NCBI GenBank assembly: GCA_031394735.1
Contig: JANMXI010000287.1
Coordinates: 1 to 64,000 of the forward strand
Source of the DNA: TMP-86 sp031394735
GTDB lineage: Bacteria > Pseudomonadota > Gammaproteobacteria > Steroidobacterales > Steroidobacteraceae
Direction: 5' to 3'
Length of the DNA stretch: 64,000 bases
The stretch's first letter is position 1. Each line of letters begins with the position of its first letter. Shown here one piece after another: positions 42,811 through 52,214 of the stretch. The translations under genes and the position numbers were made by a program. The notes under the pieces are model-generated. The model had not been told where the DNA came from, ran no database searches, and saw nothing but the letters and a program-made list of their open reading frames with translations.

Positions 42811-44979
42811 TTAGGCGGCCGATTGGTCGGCCACGGGATCGTGGAATTTCTGTCCGGCTTTGGCGCGCGCCAACAACCAGCGTGAGGGTTTGAAGCGAGG
42901 GCCGTAGAGCTTGGCCATGGAGGTGCATTCGCGCACGAAGGCTTGCATGCCGATGGTGTCGATGAACGACAGGGTGCCGCCCGTATAGGCCGGAAATCCC
43001 CAGCCCAATATCGACCCGAGGTCGGCATCGGCCGGATGCGTCAGCACGCCTTCTTCGAAGCAGCGCGCGGTTTCCAGCGCCTGAATGTACATCAGGCGCT
43101 TGCGCACCACTTCCGGGGTGGGCTGTTGCGCGGCTCGCGGATACAGCGTCGACAGTTCCGGCCAGAGGAATTTCTTGCCGCCTTCCGGATACTCGTAGAA
43201 CCCGTGACCGCCACGGCGGCCGATACGCTTGAGTTCTTCCACGAACTTGTGCAGCACGCTGTAGGAGACCGGCCGCACGTACTTCTCGCCCAGATCTTTC
43301 TCGGTCTGTTTGACGACCTTGTATTGAAGCTCCAGCGTCACTTCGTCACTGACGGCCAGCGGCCCGACCGGCATGCCCGCCTGACGCGCCACGTTTTCGA
43401 TCAACGCCGGATTCACGCCCTCTTCGAGCATCTTCATGCCTTCGGCGGTGAAGGTGCCGAAGCAGCGGCTGGTGTAGAACCCACGGCTGTCATTGACGAC
43501 GATGGGCGTCTTACGCAGTTGACCGACGTAGTCCAGCGCCTTGGCGATGGCTTCCTTAGAGGTCTTCTTGCCGACGATGATTTCCACCAGCGGCATTTTT
43601 TCCACCGGCGAAAAGAAGTGAATGCCGATGAATTGCTTGGGGCGTTGCGAGGCTTCCGCCAACCCCGTGATCGGCAGTGTGGAGGTATTGGTCGCGAAAA
43701 TCGCCGACGTCGGAATCACGGCTTCCGTTTTGCGCGTCACGTCCGCCTTGATATCGCGCTGTTCGAACACCGCCTCGACGATCAGATCGCAGCCGTCGAG
43801 ATCAGCATAGTCAGTGGTTGGTTTAATGCGCGCCAGCAATGCGTCCGCCTTCTCCTGCGTGCTGCGACCCCGTTCGATGTCCTTGGCCAGCAGCGCCTGC
43901 GAATACGCCTTGCCTTTGTCGGCCTGGGGCTGAGTGCTGTCGAGCAGCACCACCTCGATGCCCGCCAATGCCGATGAATACGCGATGCCCGCGCCCATCA
44001 TGCCGGCGCCGAGGATGCCCAGTTTCTTCACCGGCGCTTTCGGGACGTCTGCCGGACGACGCGACAGTTTGTCGGCCAGTCCCTTGTTGATGAACATCGT
44101 GCGCATGAGATTGCGCGCCACGGAACCGGACAGCAGCTTGGCAAAGTACTGCGATTCGATTTTCAAGCCCAGGTCGATGGGCACCTGCGTGCCTTCGAAC
44201 ACACAGGACAGGATGGCCACGGGCGCCGGATAGTTACGCTGCGTGAGCTTGGCCGCCAGCGCCGTTCCCACCATGAAGGTCTGCGCCGTTGCGGGACTCA
44301 TCGCTGGCCCACCGGGCAGTCGGAAGCCCTTCTTGTCCCAGGGTTGCACCGGCTCCGGACTGCTCAACAGCCAGGCACGTGCGAGATTGACGAGCTCGCC
44401 GGCGGGAGCAATCGCGTGAACGATGCCCAGCTCGAGCGCTTCGGCAGGCTTGAGCGGCTTTCCCTGCGTCAGAATCGGCACCGCCGCATTGATGCCGATC
44501 AGACGTGGCAGCCGCTGTGTGCCGCCCGCGCCGGGCAACAACCCGATGGTGACCTCGGGCAGACCGACGCTCGCCTTCGGATCATCGCTCAACACCCGGT
44601 AATGGCAGGCCAGGCACAATTCCAAGCCACCGCCCAGCGCGAGGCCATTGATGGCCACCGCGACCGGCTTGCCGACAGTCTCCAACCGTCGATACAGACT
44701 GGACAGCACCTTGCTGGAGTCGAATGCGATCCGTAACGCGTCGGGTCGCTCATAGGTGTTCACCATATCCTTGATGTCGGCGCCCGCGATGAACGAGGAG
44801 GCCTTGCCGGAGGTGATCAACAGGCCCTTGATGCCGGCATCGGCGGAAGCTGTGTCGATGCATTCACCAAGTTCACGCAGCAACTGCGGCGTCAGCACAT
44901 TCATCGAGCGGTCCGGCACGTCGATGGTGAGCAGCAGGATGCCGTCGGAATCCGTGTGGGTTTTCAATGTCGAAGCCAT
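42811..44979 (-). CDS. Bifunctional enoyl-CoA hydratase / 3-hydroxyacyl-CoA dehydrogenase (FadJ/FadB-like)
   Basis: The 722-residue protein has a crotonase domain (FIAGADIKDM near residue 62; ALGGGLELCLACHYRV near 115 with its conserved Glu) and a NAD-binding hydroxyacyl dehydrogenase domain (LGILGAGMMGAGIAYSSALAG near 325), ending with the C-terminal dehydrogenase half (GFPAYTGGTLSFID). It is the alpha subunit of a beta-oxidation complex, with the thiolase encoded just upstream. FadJ and FadB cannot be separated by eye. Confidence 0.94.
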   Translation of the reverse strand: MASTLKTHTDSDGILLLTIDVPDRSMNVLTPQLLRELGECIDTASADAGIKGLLITSGKASSFIAGADIKDMVNTYERPDALRIAFDSSKVLSSLYRRLETVGKPVAVAINGLALGGGLELCLACHYRVLSDDPKASVGLPEVTIGLLPGAGGTQRLPRLIGINAAVPILTQGKPLKPAEALELGIVHAIAPAGELVNLARAWLLSSPEPVQPWDKKGFRLPGGPAMSPATAQTFMVGTALAAKLTQRNYPAPVAILSCVFEGTQVPIDLGLKIESQYFAKLLSGSVARNLMRTMFINKGLADKLSRRPADVPKAPVKKLGILGAGMMGAGIAYSSALAGIEVVLLDSTQPQADKGKAYSQALLAKDIERGRSTQEKADALLARIKPTTDYADLDGCDLIVEAVFEQRDIKADVTRKTEAVIPTSAIFATNTSTLPITGLAEASQRPKQFIGIHFFSPVEKMPLVEIIVGKKTSKEAIAKALDYVGQLRKTPIVVNDSRGFYTSRCFGTFTAEGMKMLEEGVNPALIENVARQAGMPVGPLAVSDEVTLELQYKVVKQTEKDLGEKYVRPVSYSVLHKFVEELKRIGRRGGHGFYEYPEGGKKFLWPELSTLYPRAAQQPTPEVVRKRLMYIQALETARCFEEGVLTHPADADLGSILGWGFPAYTGGTLSFIDTIGMQAFVRECTSMAKLYGPRFKPSRWLLARAKAGQKFHDPVADQSAA

Positions 44980-45006
44980 GATTGAGTCCTTGTGTTGTCG
45001 CAGCGC

Positions 45007-46215
45007 TCAGACGCGCTCGATGATGGTTGCCGTGCCCATGCCGGCTCCGACGCACAGCGTGATGAGCGCAGTGCGCAGATCGCGCCGCTCCAGCTCATCC
45101 AGCACCGTGCCCAGAATCATCGCGCCGGTGGCCCCCAACGGATGGCCCATGGCGATCGCGCCGCCGTTGACGTTGACGCGCTCGGGGTCCAGCTCCATGT
45201 CGCGCATGAAACGCAGCACGACGCTGGCAAACGCTTCGTTGATTTCGAACAGATCGATGTCGCTGGTGCTCATGCGAGCGCGCTTCAGCGCCTTGCGCGT
45301 GGCCGCCGCAGGACCCGTGAGCATGATCATGGGTTCGCTGCCGATGGAGGCGAAGGCGACAATTCGCGCACGCGGCGCGATCCCCATCTTTCGCCCTGCC
45401 TGCTTGCTGCCGAGCAATACGGCCGCGGCGCCGTCGACGATGCCGCTGGAGTTGCCGGCCGTATGCACGTGTTCGATGGTCTCGACTTCCGGATAGCGCT
45501 GCAGCGCCACTGCATCGAAGCCGCCCTGTTCACCCGGCGTCACGAAGGCGGGCTTCAGCTTCGCGAGATCCGCGAGCGTGGTCTGCGGACGCATGTATTC
45601 ATCCCGGTCCAGCGCCACATCGCCCATGACATCACGCACCGGAACGATGGAGCGGGAGAAGCGGCCGTCGGCCCAGGCGGCCTGCGCGCGCTGCTGGCTC
45701 TGCACCGCGAATTTGTCGACGGTTTCGCGCGAGTAACCATCCAGCGTGGCGATCAGATCGGCGCCGATGCCCTGCGGCGCGAAATAACTTTCAAAGGCAA
45801 CCGCCGGATCGGTCATCCATGCGCCGCCGTCCGCACCGATCGGCACGCGCGACATCGACTCGACGCCGCCGCCGATGGTCGCATCGGATTGACCGGCCAT
45901 GATCTGTGCCGCCGCCGTGTTGACCGACTCGAGACCCGAAGCGCAAAAACGGTTCAGCTGCTTACCCGGCACCCGCTGATCGTAGCCGGCCACCAGCGCC
46001 GCCACACGCGCGATGTCGCTGCCCTGTTCGCCTACCGGCGAGACGCACCCCAGCACCACGTCATCGATGAGTGCGGTGTCCAGTTTGCTGCGATCGCGCA
46101 GCGCGGCGAGACTCTGCGCCGCCAGTTGAATGGGGGTGATTCCATGCAGCGACCCGTCGGACTTGCCTTTCCCGCGGGGCGTGCGCACATGATCAAATAT
46201 GAACGCGTCGGTCAT
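45007..46215 (-). CDS. Acetyl-CoA C-acyltransferase (thiolase)
   Basis: The 402-residue thiolase has the nucleophile Cys91 in NRFCASGLESVN, the NEAFAS segment, GHPLGATGA and the C-terminal base CVGAGMG. It cleaves 3-ketoacyl-CoA as the last beta-oxidation step and likely pairs with the FadJ-like protein. Its start overlaps the end of the damaged TetR gene by 23 bases. Confidence 0.95.
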   Translation of the reverse strand: MTDAFIFDHVRTPRGKGKSDGSLHGITPIQLAAQSLAALRDRSKLDTALIDDVVLGCVSPVGEQGSDIARVAALVAGYDQRVPGKQLNRFCASGLESVNTAAAQIMAGQSDATIGGGVESMSRVPIGADGGAWMTDPAVAFESYFAPQGIGADLIATLDGYSRETVDKFAVQSQQRAQAAWADGRFSRSIVPVRDVMGDVALDRDEYMRPQTTLADLAKLKPAFVTPGEQGGFDAVALQRYPEVETIEHVHTAGNSSGIVDGAAAVLLGSKQAGRKMGIAPRARIVAFASIGSEPMIMLTGPAAATRKALKRARMSTSDIDLFEINEAFASVVLRFMRDMELDPERVNVNGGAIAMGHPLGATGAMILGTVLDELERRDLRTALITLCVGAGMGTATIIERV

Positions 46216-46811
46216 CGTGGTTTCCCTTTGATTTGATTCGTGAAGAACGAATGGCCGTGCGGCCGTTCGAGACCAGTCGCGCCCGGATGTCGAGCTTCAA
46301 CTGCTGATGCATTTCGCGCAGCGGCATGCGGGCATTCACCAGCCACTGGCTGACGATGCCCACCATGCTGCCGCAAAACTGTTCCGCGAGGCGCTGTGCC
46401 TGATGTACGCGAGCGACATTGGCGCGGTATTCGGATCCTGGGTCGATGCTGGTGAACCACAGCAGGTACATGGCACGCACCTCGTCCGGTGCCGTGCGCA
46501 GAAAATCCAGATGTGCATCGACCGCGGCACACAGCGCATCGGCGCCGACCTTGTCCCCGACATTGGAATGCAGCAGTTTCAGCCAATGTTGCGACGCATG
46601 CTGCAGCACATGCCGCAGTAGCCCTGCTTTGGATCCGAAGCGATGCGTGGCAAGTCCGCGGCTATAAGCCGGCCTGCATTCCCAGCTTGGCGAGCGTGGT
46701 GCCGCGCACACCGTCCTGCACCAGCAATTGCACGGCGGCAGCGGTGAGACGCTTGTCGGATTCTTCGGTGCGGTCCGCCTGACTGCGGAGCGCGCCTGCA
46801 TAGCCTGCCAC
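46193..46811 (-). pseudogene. TetR-family regulator with a one-base frameshift in the helix-turn-helix
   Basis: Starting at GTG 46811, with AAGGAG eight bases before it, the frame reads a TetR N-terminus (RLTAAAVQLLVQDGVRGTTL, AKLGMQAG) and hits TAG at once after GGCTTA. Dropping one T at 46666-46667 restores GYSRGLATHRFGSKAGLL, the expected recognition-helix continuation, and leads to a 205-residue protein ending at 46193. The frame around 46193-46660 is otherwise open. A sequencing error in the short TT run is possible. Confidence 0.82.
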
Positions 46812-46852
46812 GTTGCAAACTCCTTCGACGTCGCGCTTCGCTCAGAGCGCAA

Positions 46853-46881
46853 TAATTTACTTGTTGCTGACAAGTAAATTA
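46853..46881. promoter_or_regulatory. Palindromic operator upstream of the TetR-thiolase operon
   Basis: TAATTTACTTGT (46853-46864) and ACAAGTAAATTA (46870-46881) form a perfect 12-base inverted repeat with a five-base spacer, 41 bases before the TetR start codon. Its size, symmetry and position are typical of a TetR-type autoregulatory operator. Its AT-richness stands out from the flanking GC-rich sequence. Confidence 0.8.
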
Positions 46882-46916
46882 CCGCAAACTTAGGTGGCTT
46901 GGCAAGCCGCGGCGGA

Positions 46917-47210
46917 TTAGCGTCGCCGCTTCAGTGACGAGAGCGGTACGTTGATCTCAGGCTTGAGTGCTGCCGGCTTACCGGAACCGCAGTCGCCGCA
47001 GCCCCCACAAGCGCCGGCCGCGGCCGACCGGGCCGCTGCTTCCTGCACACGCCGCGCTGCGCCGCGCAATCCGGGAACGGCGGCGGCCAACGCTCCGAGG
47101 AAGGTGAGAACGCCGGTGCGCCACGTGCGCGGCGCCAGCGACAAGAATGCGTAGCAACCCGCTGCCAACAGGATGCAGGCGACGATCACGACATCAAGCA
47201 CGGTGTTCAT
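46917..47210 (-). CDS. DUF6587-type small FeoB-associated membrane protein
   Basis: The 97-residue product has one N-terminal membrane helix (VLDVVIVACILLAAGCYAFLSL), a second weaker hydrophobic stretch, and a cysteine cluster CGGCGDCG. It begins three bases after feoB. Small Cys-rich membrane proteins after feoB are common and are thought to help FeoB-mediated Fe(II) uptake; the exact family name is my recollection. Confidence 0.75.
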   Translation of the reverse strand: MNTVLDVVIVACILLAAGCYAFLSLAPRTWRTGVLTFLGALAAAVPGLRGAARRVQEAAARSAAAGACGGCGDCGSGKPAALKPEINVPLSSLKRRR

Positions 47211-47213
47211 GCG

Positions 47214-49100
47214 TCATCCCGTCAGGCTCAAGGCAATCCGGTAGGTGATGAACGAACCCAGGTACGCAAGCCCAAACAAGTACCCGGCCATGATCAGCGG
47301 ATAGCGCCAGCTATTGGTCTCGCGCTTGACGGTCGCCAGCGTCGACAGACATTGCGGCGCGAACACGTACCAGGCCAGCAACGACAAGGCGGTGGGCAGA
47401 CTCCAGGAGTGTGCGATCAGCGGCGTCAGCGCGCCGGCGACGTCATTGCCGGTGGCGGACAGCGCGTAGACGGTGCCCAGCGCGCCGACCGCCACCTCGC
47501 GCGCGGCAAGTCCCGGGACCAGCGCGATGGAAATCTGCCAGTTGAACCCGATGGGCGCGAACACCACCGCCAACCACGCGCCGATGTGGCCGGCGATGCT
47601 GTATTGAATCGCAGGCCCCGTGGCGCCGGCCGGCGGTGCAGGAAAGGAACTCAACGCCCAGAGGATCACCATCAGGGCGAGAATGATGGAACCGACGCGC
47701 GACAAGAATATTTCCACGCGCTGCCACAAGCCGATCGCAAGGCTGCGCAGATTGGGCCAGTGATAGGCCGGCAATTCCAGCATCAGCGGTTGCGGCGTGT
47801 TGCCATGGCGGAATCGCTTCAACACATAGGCAACGGCCATCGCCGAGATCACGCTCAACACGTACAGCGCAAACAGGATCAATCCTTGCAGTTGCAGTCC
47901 GCCCAACAGCTTAGCGTTGGGGATGAAGGCGCCGATGATCAATGCATACACCGGCAACCGCGCAGAACAGGTCATCAGCGGCGCGATCATGATGGTGGTC
48001 AGGCGATCGCGCGGATTCTGAATGGTACGCGTCGCCATGATGCCGGGAATCGCGCAGGCAAAACTCGACAGCAACGGGATGAATGAGCGGCCCGACAACC
48101 CCACACTGCCCATGACCCGGTCGAGGAGAAACGCGGCGCGCGGCAGATAGCCTGATTCTTCGAGCACGAGGATGAAGAAAAACAGGATAATGATCTGCGG
48201 CAGAAACACCAGCACGCTGCCGATACCGGCCAGCACACCATCGACGATCAGGCTCTTGAAAAGACTTGGCGGCAGAACGCCGGCAACGAGATTGCCAAAC
48301 GCGTTGACCCCCACCTTGATCAGGTCCATGGGCCACTGCGCCCAGGCGAAAACCGCCTGGAAAACCAGGAACAGCGTCACCGCCAGAATCAACGGACCGG
48401 CAACCGGGTGCAACACGACCGCATCGATGCGATCGCTGAAGGTGCGGCCCTCGATGCGGTCCGCGCCGACGAGACGCAGGATTTGACGCACACGATCCTG
48501 ATCGCGTTCGATGTCCGCTTCCGTTCGCAGCTTCGGTGCAGCGATCGCGCCGTGTTCATGCGCTGCCGGTGCGGGCAGCCCGTCGAGCACCTGCACCAGT
48601 TCCTTCACGCCCGAGGGTTTGACGCCGACGGTCTCGACCACCGGCACCTGCAATTCCGCCGCCAACTTCGCGGCATCGATGTGGATGCCCTTGCGCCGCG
48701 CGATATCGCTCATGTTCAACGCGACCACCATCGGCAGGCCCAATCGTTTGAGACTCAACACGAGCCGCAGGTTCTGCCGCAGATTCGTCGCATCGGTGAC
48801 GCAGACCACGAAGTCCGGGCGATCTTTCAACGCGGTACGGCCCATGAGCACATCGGCGGTGACCTGCTCATCGGGGGTCAGCGGATCCAGGCTATAGGCG
48901 CCGGGAAGATCGAGGATGCGGATGCGACGGCCGGAGGAACCCACGTAAGTGCCCTCCTTGCGCTCCACCGTCACACCGGCGTAATTCGCCACCTTCTGCC
49001 GACTGCCCGTGAGCACGTTGAACAAGGCGGTCTTGCCGCAATTGGGGTTGCCGACCAGGGCAACCAGCGGCGAAAGGGAAGGAGCGGCCAGACCGTCCAT
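47214..49100 (-). CDS. feoB: Ferrous iron transport protein B
   Basis: FeoB is the GTPase-coupled inner-membrane Fe(II) permease. The 628-residue protein has G1 GNPNCGKTALFN (residues 17-28), the DLPGAYSL switch, the LNMSD G4 region and a C-terminal membrane part with two Gate motifs (FIPLLSSFACAIPGIMATRTI and similar). It is shorter than E. coli FeoB (773), as are many members. It lies six bases after feoA and is followed by the Cys-rich small protein. Confidence 0.96.
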   Translation of the reverse strand: MDGLAAPSLSPLVALVGNPNCGKTALFNVLTGSRQKVANYAGVTVERKEGTYVGSSGRRIRILDLPGAYSLDPLTPDEQVTADVLMGRTALKDRPDFVVCVTDATNLRQNLRLVLSLKRLGLPMVVALNMSDIARRKGIHIDAAKLAAELQVPVVETVGVKPSGVKELVQVLDGLPAPAAHEHGAIAAPKLRTEADIERDQDRVRQILRLVGADRIEGRTFSDRIDAVVLHPVAGPLILAVTLFLVFQAVFAWAQWPMDLIKVGVNAFGNLVAGVLPPSLFKSLIVDGVLAGIGSVLVFLPQIIILFFFILVLEESGYLPRAAFLLDRVMGSVGLSGRSFIPLLSSFACAIPGIMATRTIQNPRDRLTTIMIAPLMTCSARLPVYALIIGAFIPNAKLLGGLQLQGLILFALYVLSVISAMAVAYVLKRFRHGNTPQPLMLELPAYHWPNLRSLAIGLWQRVEIFLSRVGSIILALMVILWALSSFPAPPAGATGPAIQYSIAGHIGAWLAVVFAPIGFNWQISIALVPGLAAREVAVGALGTVYALSATGNDVAGALTPLIAHSWSLPTALSLLAWYVFAPQCLSTLATVKRETNSWRYPLIMAGYLFGLAYLGSFITYRIALSLTG

Positions 49101-49106
49101 GGAACG

Positions 49107-49412
49107 TCAGCCTTGTGGCGCTGGCTCCGGGGCCACTCGAATGGCGGCCGCTTCGAAGCGCCGCAGAGCGAAGGTGCCGGTGCCGACGCGAACCGCAAGC
49201 GGCTCGCGCGATAAGAATCCCCGGGCGACGATGCGGACCAATTCACCCGGCAAAAAACCCAATTCAGCGAGGCGCAGCGCCAGCTCCGCAGACGCGCCGT
49301 CCTCGGCACTTGCAACCTGGACCACCCGCGCAACAACGCCCGGCGCAAGGTCCGCCAGAGAAATGCCGACAGAAAAGCCGGTATCAACCCAAGGTTTGAG
49401 CACAGCCGCCAT
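49107..49412 (-). CDS. feoA: Ferrous iron transport protein A
   Basis: FeoA is a small SH3-like cytoplasmic partner of FeoB. The product shows SLADLAPGVVARVVQVAS, ALRLAELGFLPGELVRIVARG and the terminal RVGTGTFALRRFEAAAIRV, the full family domain. Three in-frame ATGs exist (49442, 49427, 49412). The last is preferred because the Fur-like site overlaps the second, but spacing to a ribosome site is poor for all, so the start is uncertain. Confidence 0.9.
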   Translation of the reverse strand: MAAVLKPWVDTGFSVGISLADLAPGVVARVVQVASAEDGASAELALRLAELGFLPGELVRIVARGFLSREPLAVRVGTGTFALRRFEAAAIRVAPEPAPQG

Positions 49413-49426
49413 TGCCTGACTGTACA

Positions 49427-49441
49427 TGAGAATCGTTCCCA
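49427..49441. promoter_or_regulatory. Fur-like site before feoA
   Basis: TGAGAAT-C-GTTCCCA fits the 7-1-7 Fur consensus TGATAAT-N-ATTATCA at 10 of 14 positions, better in the first half. It lies just upstream of the preferred feoA start, where iron-loaded Fur would block transcription. Confidence 0.55.
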
Positions 49442-49504
49442 TTACCATTTCGAACGGCTTCCGGGATTAGGCGTCTGGCCTTATGTAAAACCGCGTGCCG
49501 GGCG

Positions 49505-51757
49505 CTAGAAGCGGTAGGCGATCTTGACGAAAAACCGGTCGCCGGTGCGCTGGCTGAGCGTGCTACGGAATTGTTGTCCAAAGCCATGTTCCTCGTCGTC
49601 CCGCCCGTCCTCCCCGCCGCGGCTATACACCAGGAACAGATCCGACAAAGGCGCCAGTTCGAAACGATACCGTACCTGAAAGCCGAGGCTCGATACGGAG
49701 AAGTCCGTAACGGGTATGGCGGGGTCGGCAACGATCTGCCGATCGGAGGTCAGCCCGAGCGCGTTGCGCGCACGCGCTCGAGTGCCCAGCCACTGCAGCT
49801 TCACGCGCAATTCCTGTTTTCGGTGGGGGTACCAGTTGAGCTTCACGGCCGCCAACAATTGCTGACGCGAATATCGTCCCAGCACCTGCGTGTCGTAGCG
49901 GTACACAAGCCAGTCGGGACTGCGAATGTAATCGGCTTCGAATCCGAGATTCAGGTCCGGCGAGAAAAAATAGTCCGGTTTGAACACAAACTCCCAGGCC
50001 CAGTCGCGAATGCCTTCCTGCAGGTAATTCACTTCCAGATAGTTGCGCAGCCGCGCGCCCTGATCGGCCTTCCAATAAAAACCCAGATTGCGCTGCGTCG
50101 GATAGTGAAACGGCCCCAGCGATGGCGCGGTCAGATCATCGATGGCCGAAGGGTACACACCCACATACGCGAACACCGACCCCCAACGCCGGAACTGCCA
50201 GAAATGCGCCACTTCCGCATGCGCCGCCAGATGCTGGCCAAGGTCGTTCTCGCGATAGCGGGCCTGGATGTACCAGTTGCTCGCGTAAATCGTGCTCGTG
50301 TCCGCATACAGTCGTTTGAACAGTTCGGTGATGGACTCGATCTGATGCAGGGAATTTCGTTCCATGTAGCCCAGATCATTGATATCGAAGTTGCGATCGA
50401 ACCAGACCAGCCGCAAGTACTGCTCCCAGATGCCCCCCGGTGCGTACGATGCCTGCACGGTCGAGCCGAATCCGGTGACGCTCTCGCCATCGCCCACCCC
50501 CACTTGTTTGATGTGGGTGCCGATGATCTGCCCGGTGAAATTCAAGGCCTCCAGCGGCAACCACTCCCAGTCCAGCGCATTCACCGCAGCACGCCGCTGC
50601 AAAGTCGGGCGATCCACGTACGTTCCCAGATACCCGAGCGAAAACAGCGAATTTTTATAGCGCGCGCGTCCCACGTAATATTTGCGCCCCTGCGCCTCGA
50701 CCGAATCGTCTTCCAGCGCCGCGAACGCCCCGTATTCCAACGGGCCTGTCAGACCCGTGTATTTCGCCGCACCGATGATGTCCGACCTCGGATCAGCGCC
50801 TGCATCGGGCGCATCGCCGATGCGTCGCGTATACACAAGCCGGCCGTTCTGCTGCGTACGCACGTCGAACAGCGATTGGCCTTCGGTGAAAAAGGGCCGC
50901 TTCTCGGTGAAAAACGTCTCGATGGGCGTGTAGTTGGCGACGAAATCGTCGGCTTCCACCTGGCCGAATTCCGGATTGAGCGTGGCGGAAAACTGGTTCT
51001 CGCCATTGGGCTTCCAAAACACGTCCACGCCGGCGCGCATGCGCGTGGTGTCGCGGATCAGATCACGATCGACCGAGACATACGGCGCCCAATTGAATGA
51101 GCTGGCCGCAAAGCGCGGCACCTCCACGTGCAGCATGTCCTGCACGAAGGTTGGCCGCCCGGTGGACATGGGCGGATAACTGATGGCTTGTGCGAGTTTG
51201 CGATTGAAGGTTTGAAACCAGACGCTGATCTTGCGCGTGGCGTCTTGGGTCTCCACCATCGGTGCTGCAGACCACGGAATCAGAATTTCCGCATACCAGG
51301 CTGCGTCGTCCTCGCTCACTTCGTGCAGCCAGGTCGAATCCCAGTCGTAGATCTGCTGGGTCTGGTTCAACACGATGCCGTCGCGCTCCGAGTTCGACAG
51401 CGACACGGCAAATTCATAGGCGGTGCGACCCTGACCTGCAAAATCGAGGAATACCCGTACCGAGTCGGCATCCATGGGGTCGGCATCCCGGGGCGAGCGG
51501 CCGTAGGTTCGCTCGGATCGCGGAACCTGCACGGAAATCCCGAAGTACAAGCCCTCACGGCGCGCCAGCATGCGCACCCGCGTTGGATACTGAGGAACTT
51601 CCTGGGTGAGCGGGTCGGTCACGCGAAATTGCGTGAATTCCTGTGCCTGGGCCCATTCCGGCTCATCCAGGTGGCCATCGACCGTCATCGACCACGCTGC
51701 CGATGACAGCAGGCATAACAGGGCCGAGAATCCGATTTTCGCGGGCGGGAAGTCCAT
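49505..51757 (-). CDS. DUF5916 outer-membrane protein with N-terminal CBM9-like domain
   Basis: The protein of about 750 residues has a signal peptide (IGFSALLCLLSSAAWS), a CBM9-type domain (VDGHLDEPEWAQAQEFTQF, about residues 25-220) and a C-terminal DUF5916 beta-rich domain (NPEFGQVEADDFVANYTPIETFF). It ends in an aromatic residue (KIAYRF), as outer-membrane barrels do. Function is unknown; some relatives are near TonB systems or hydrolases. An in-frame GTG lies nine bases upstream. It is upstream of feoA on the same strand. Confidence 0.87.
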   Translation of the reverse strand: MDFPPAKIGFSALLCLLSSAAWSMTVDGHLDEPEWAQAQEFTQFRVTDPLTQEVPQYPTRVRMLARREGLYFGISVQVPRSERTYGRSPRDADPMDADSVRVFLDFAGQGRTAYEFAVSLSNSERDGIVLNQTQQIYDWDSTWLHEVSEDDAAWYAEILIPWSAAPMVETQDATRKISVWFQTFNRKLAQAISYPPMSTGRPTFVQDMLHVEVPRFAASSFNWAPYVSVDRDLIRDTTRMRAGVDVFWKPNGENQFSATLNPEFGQVEADDFVANYTPIETFFTEKRPFFTEGQSLFDVRTQQNGRLVYTRRIGDAPDAGADPRSDIIGAAKYTGLTGPLEYGAFAALEDDSVEAQGRKYYVGRARYKNSLFSLGYLGTYVDRPTLQRRAAVNALDWEWLPLEALNFTGQIIGTHIKQVGVGDGESVTGFGSTVQASYAPGGIWEQYLRLVWFDRNFDINDLGYMERNSLHQIESITELFKRLYADTSTIYASNWYIQARYRENDLGQHLAAHAEVAHFWQFRRWGSVFAYVGVYPSAIDDLTAPSLGPFHYPTQRNLGFYWKADQGARLRNYLEVNYLQEGIRDWAWEFVFKPDYFFSPDLNLGFEADYIRSPDWLVYRYDTQVLGRYSRQQLLAAVKLNWYPHRKQELRVKLQWLGTRARARNALGLTSDRQIVADPAIPVTDFSVSSLGFQVRYRFELAPLSDLFLVYSRGGEDGRDDEEHGFGQQFRSTLSQRTGDRFFVKIAYRF

Positions 51758-51866
51758 TTCCGGCACAACTTTGCAGGGAAACCGCCTCTCCCGTCAACTC
51801 ACTGCAAGCCAGGGGCCCGAATCCCGCGCTAATATAAGTGCCGAAATAATAATGAACGGAGCGGCC

Positions 51867-52214
51867 ATGGCGACGATTTTCGAGAAGATAATTGCCGGCG
51901 AACTGCCGGGCAACATTTTGCACCGCGATGACCGCGTCGTTGCATTCACCGATATTCACCCGGTGGCGCCCATCCATATCCTGATCGTGCCGCGCAAGGT
52001 CATCGAAACCGTCGATGACATCGCCGATGAGGACGCGGCCTTGGTCGGACATATGATCATCGTGGCGCGCGACCTTGCGCGTCAGCAAGGCATTGCCAAA
52101 GACGGATATCGCTTGATCTTCAATTGCCGCACCCATGGCGGCCAGGAGGTCTATCACCTTCATTTACATTTGATCGGAGGCCGAGTTCTCGGACGCATGG
52201 TGCATCGTGATTAA
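51867..52214 (+). CDS. hinT: HIT-family nucleotide hydrolase (HinT)
   Basis: HinT-type proteins hydrolyse AMP-lysine and other purine phosphoramidates. The 115-residue product has the family opening ATIFEKIIAGELPG and the catalytic histidine triad HLHLHL. The ATG at 51867 has GGAG six bases upstream; the ATG at 51852 lies before it and lacks a ribosome site. It overlaps the next gene by eight bases. Confidence 0.94.
   Translation: MATIFEKIIAGELPGNILHRDDRVVAFTDIHPVAPIHILIVPRKVIETVDDIADEDAALVGHMIIVARDLARQQGIAKDGYRLIFNCRTHGGQEVYHLHLHLIGGRVLGRMVHRD

Noticed and set aside
44992..46236. 414-codon open frame on the + strand
   Set aside because: It mirrors the thiolase gene on the minus strand, which has all thiolase motifs; the + translation has no recognisable domain.
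46917..46945. Possible hairpin GGCTT-GCC-AAGCC after the DUF6587 gene
   Set aside because: It lies near 46900, is short and lacks a T run; not enough for a terminator call.
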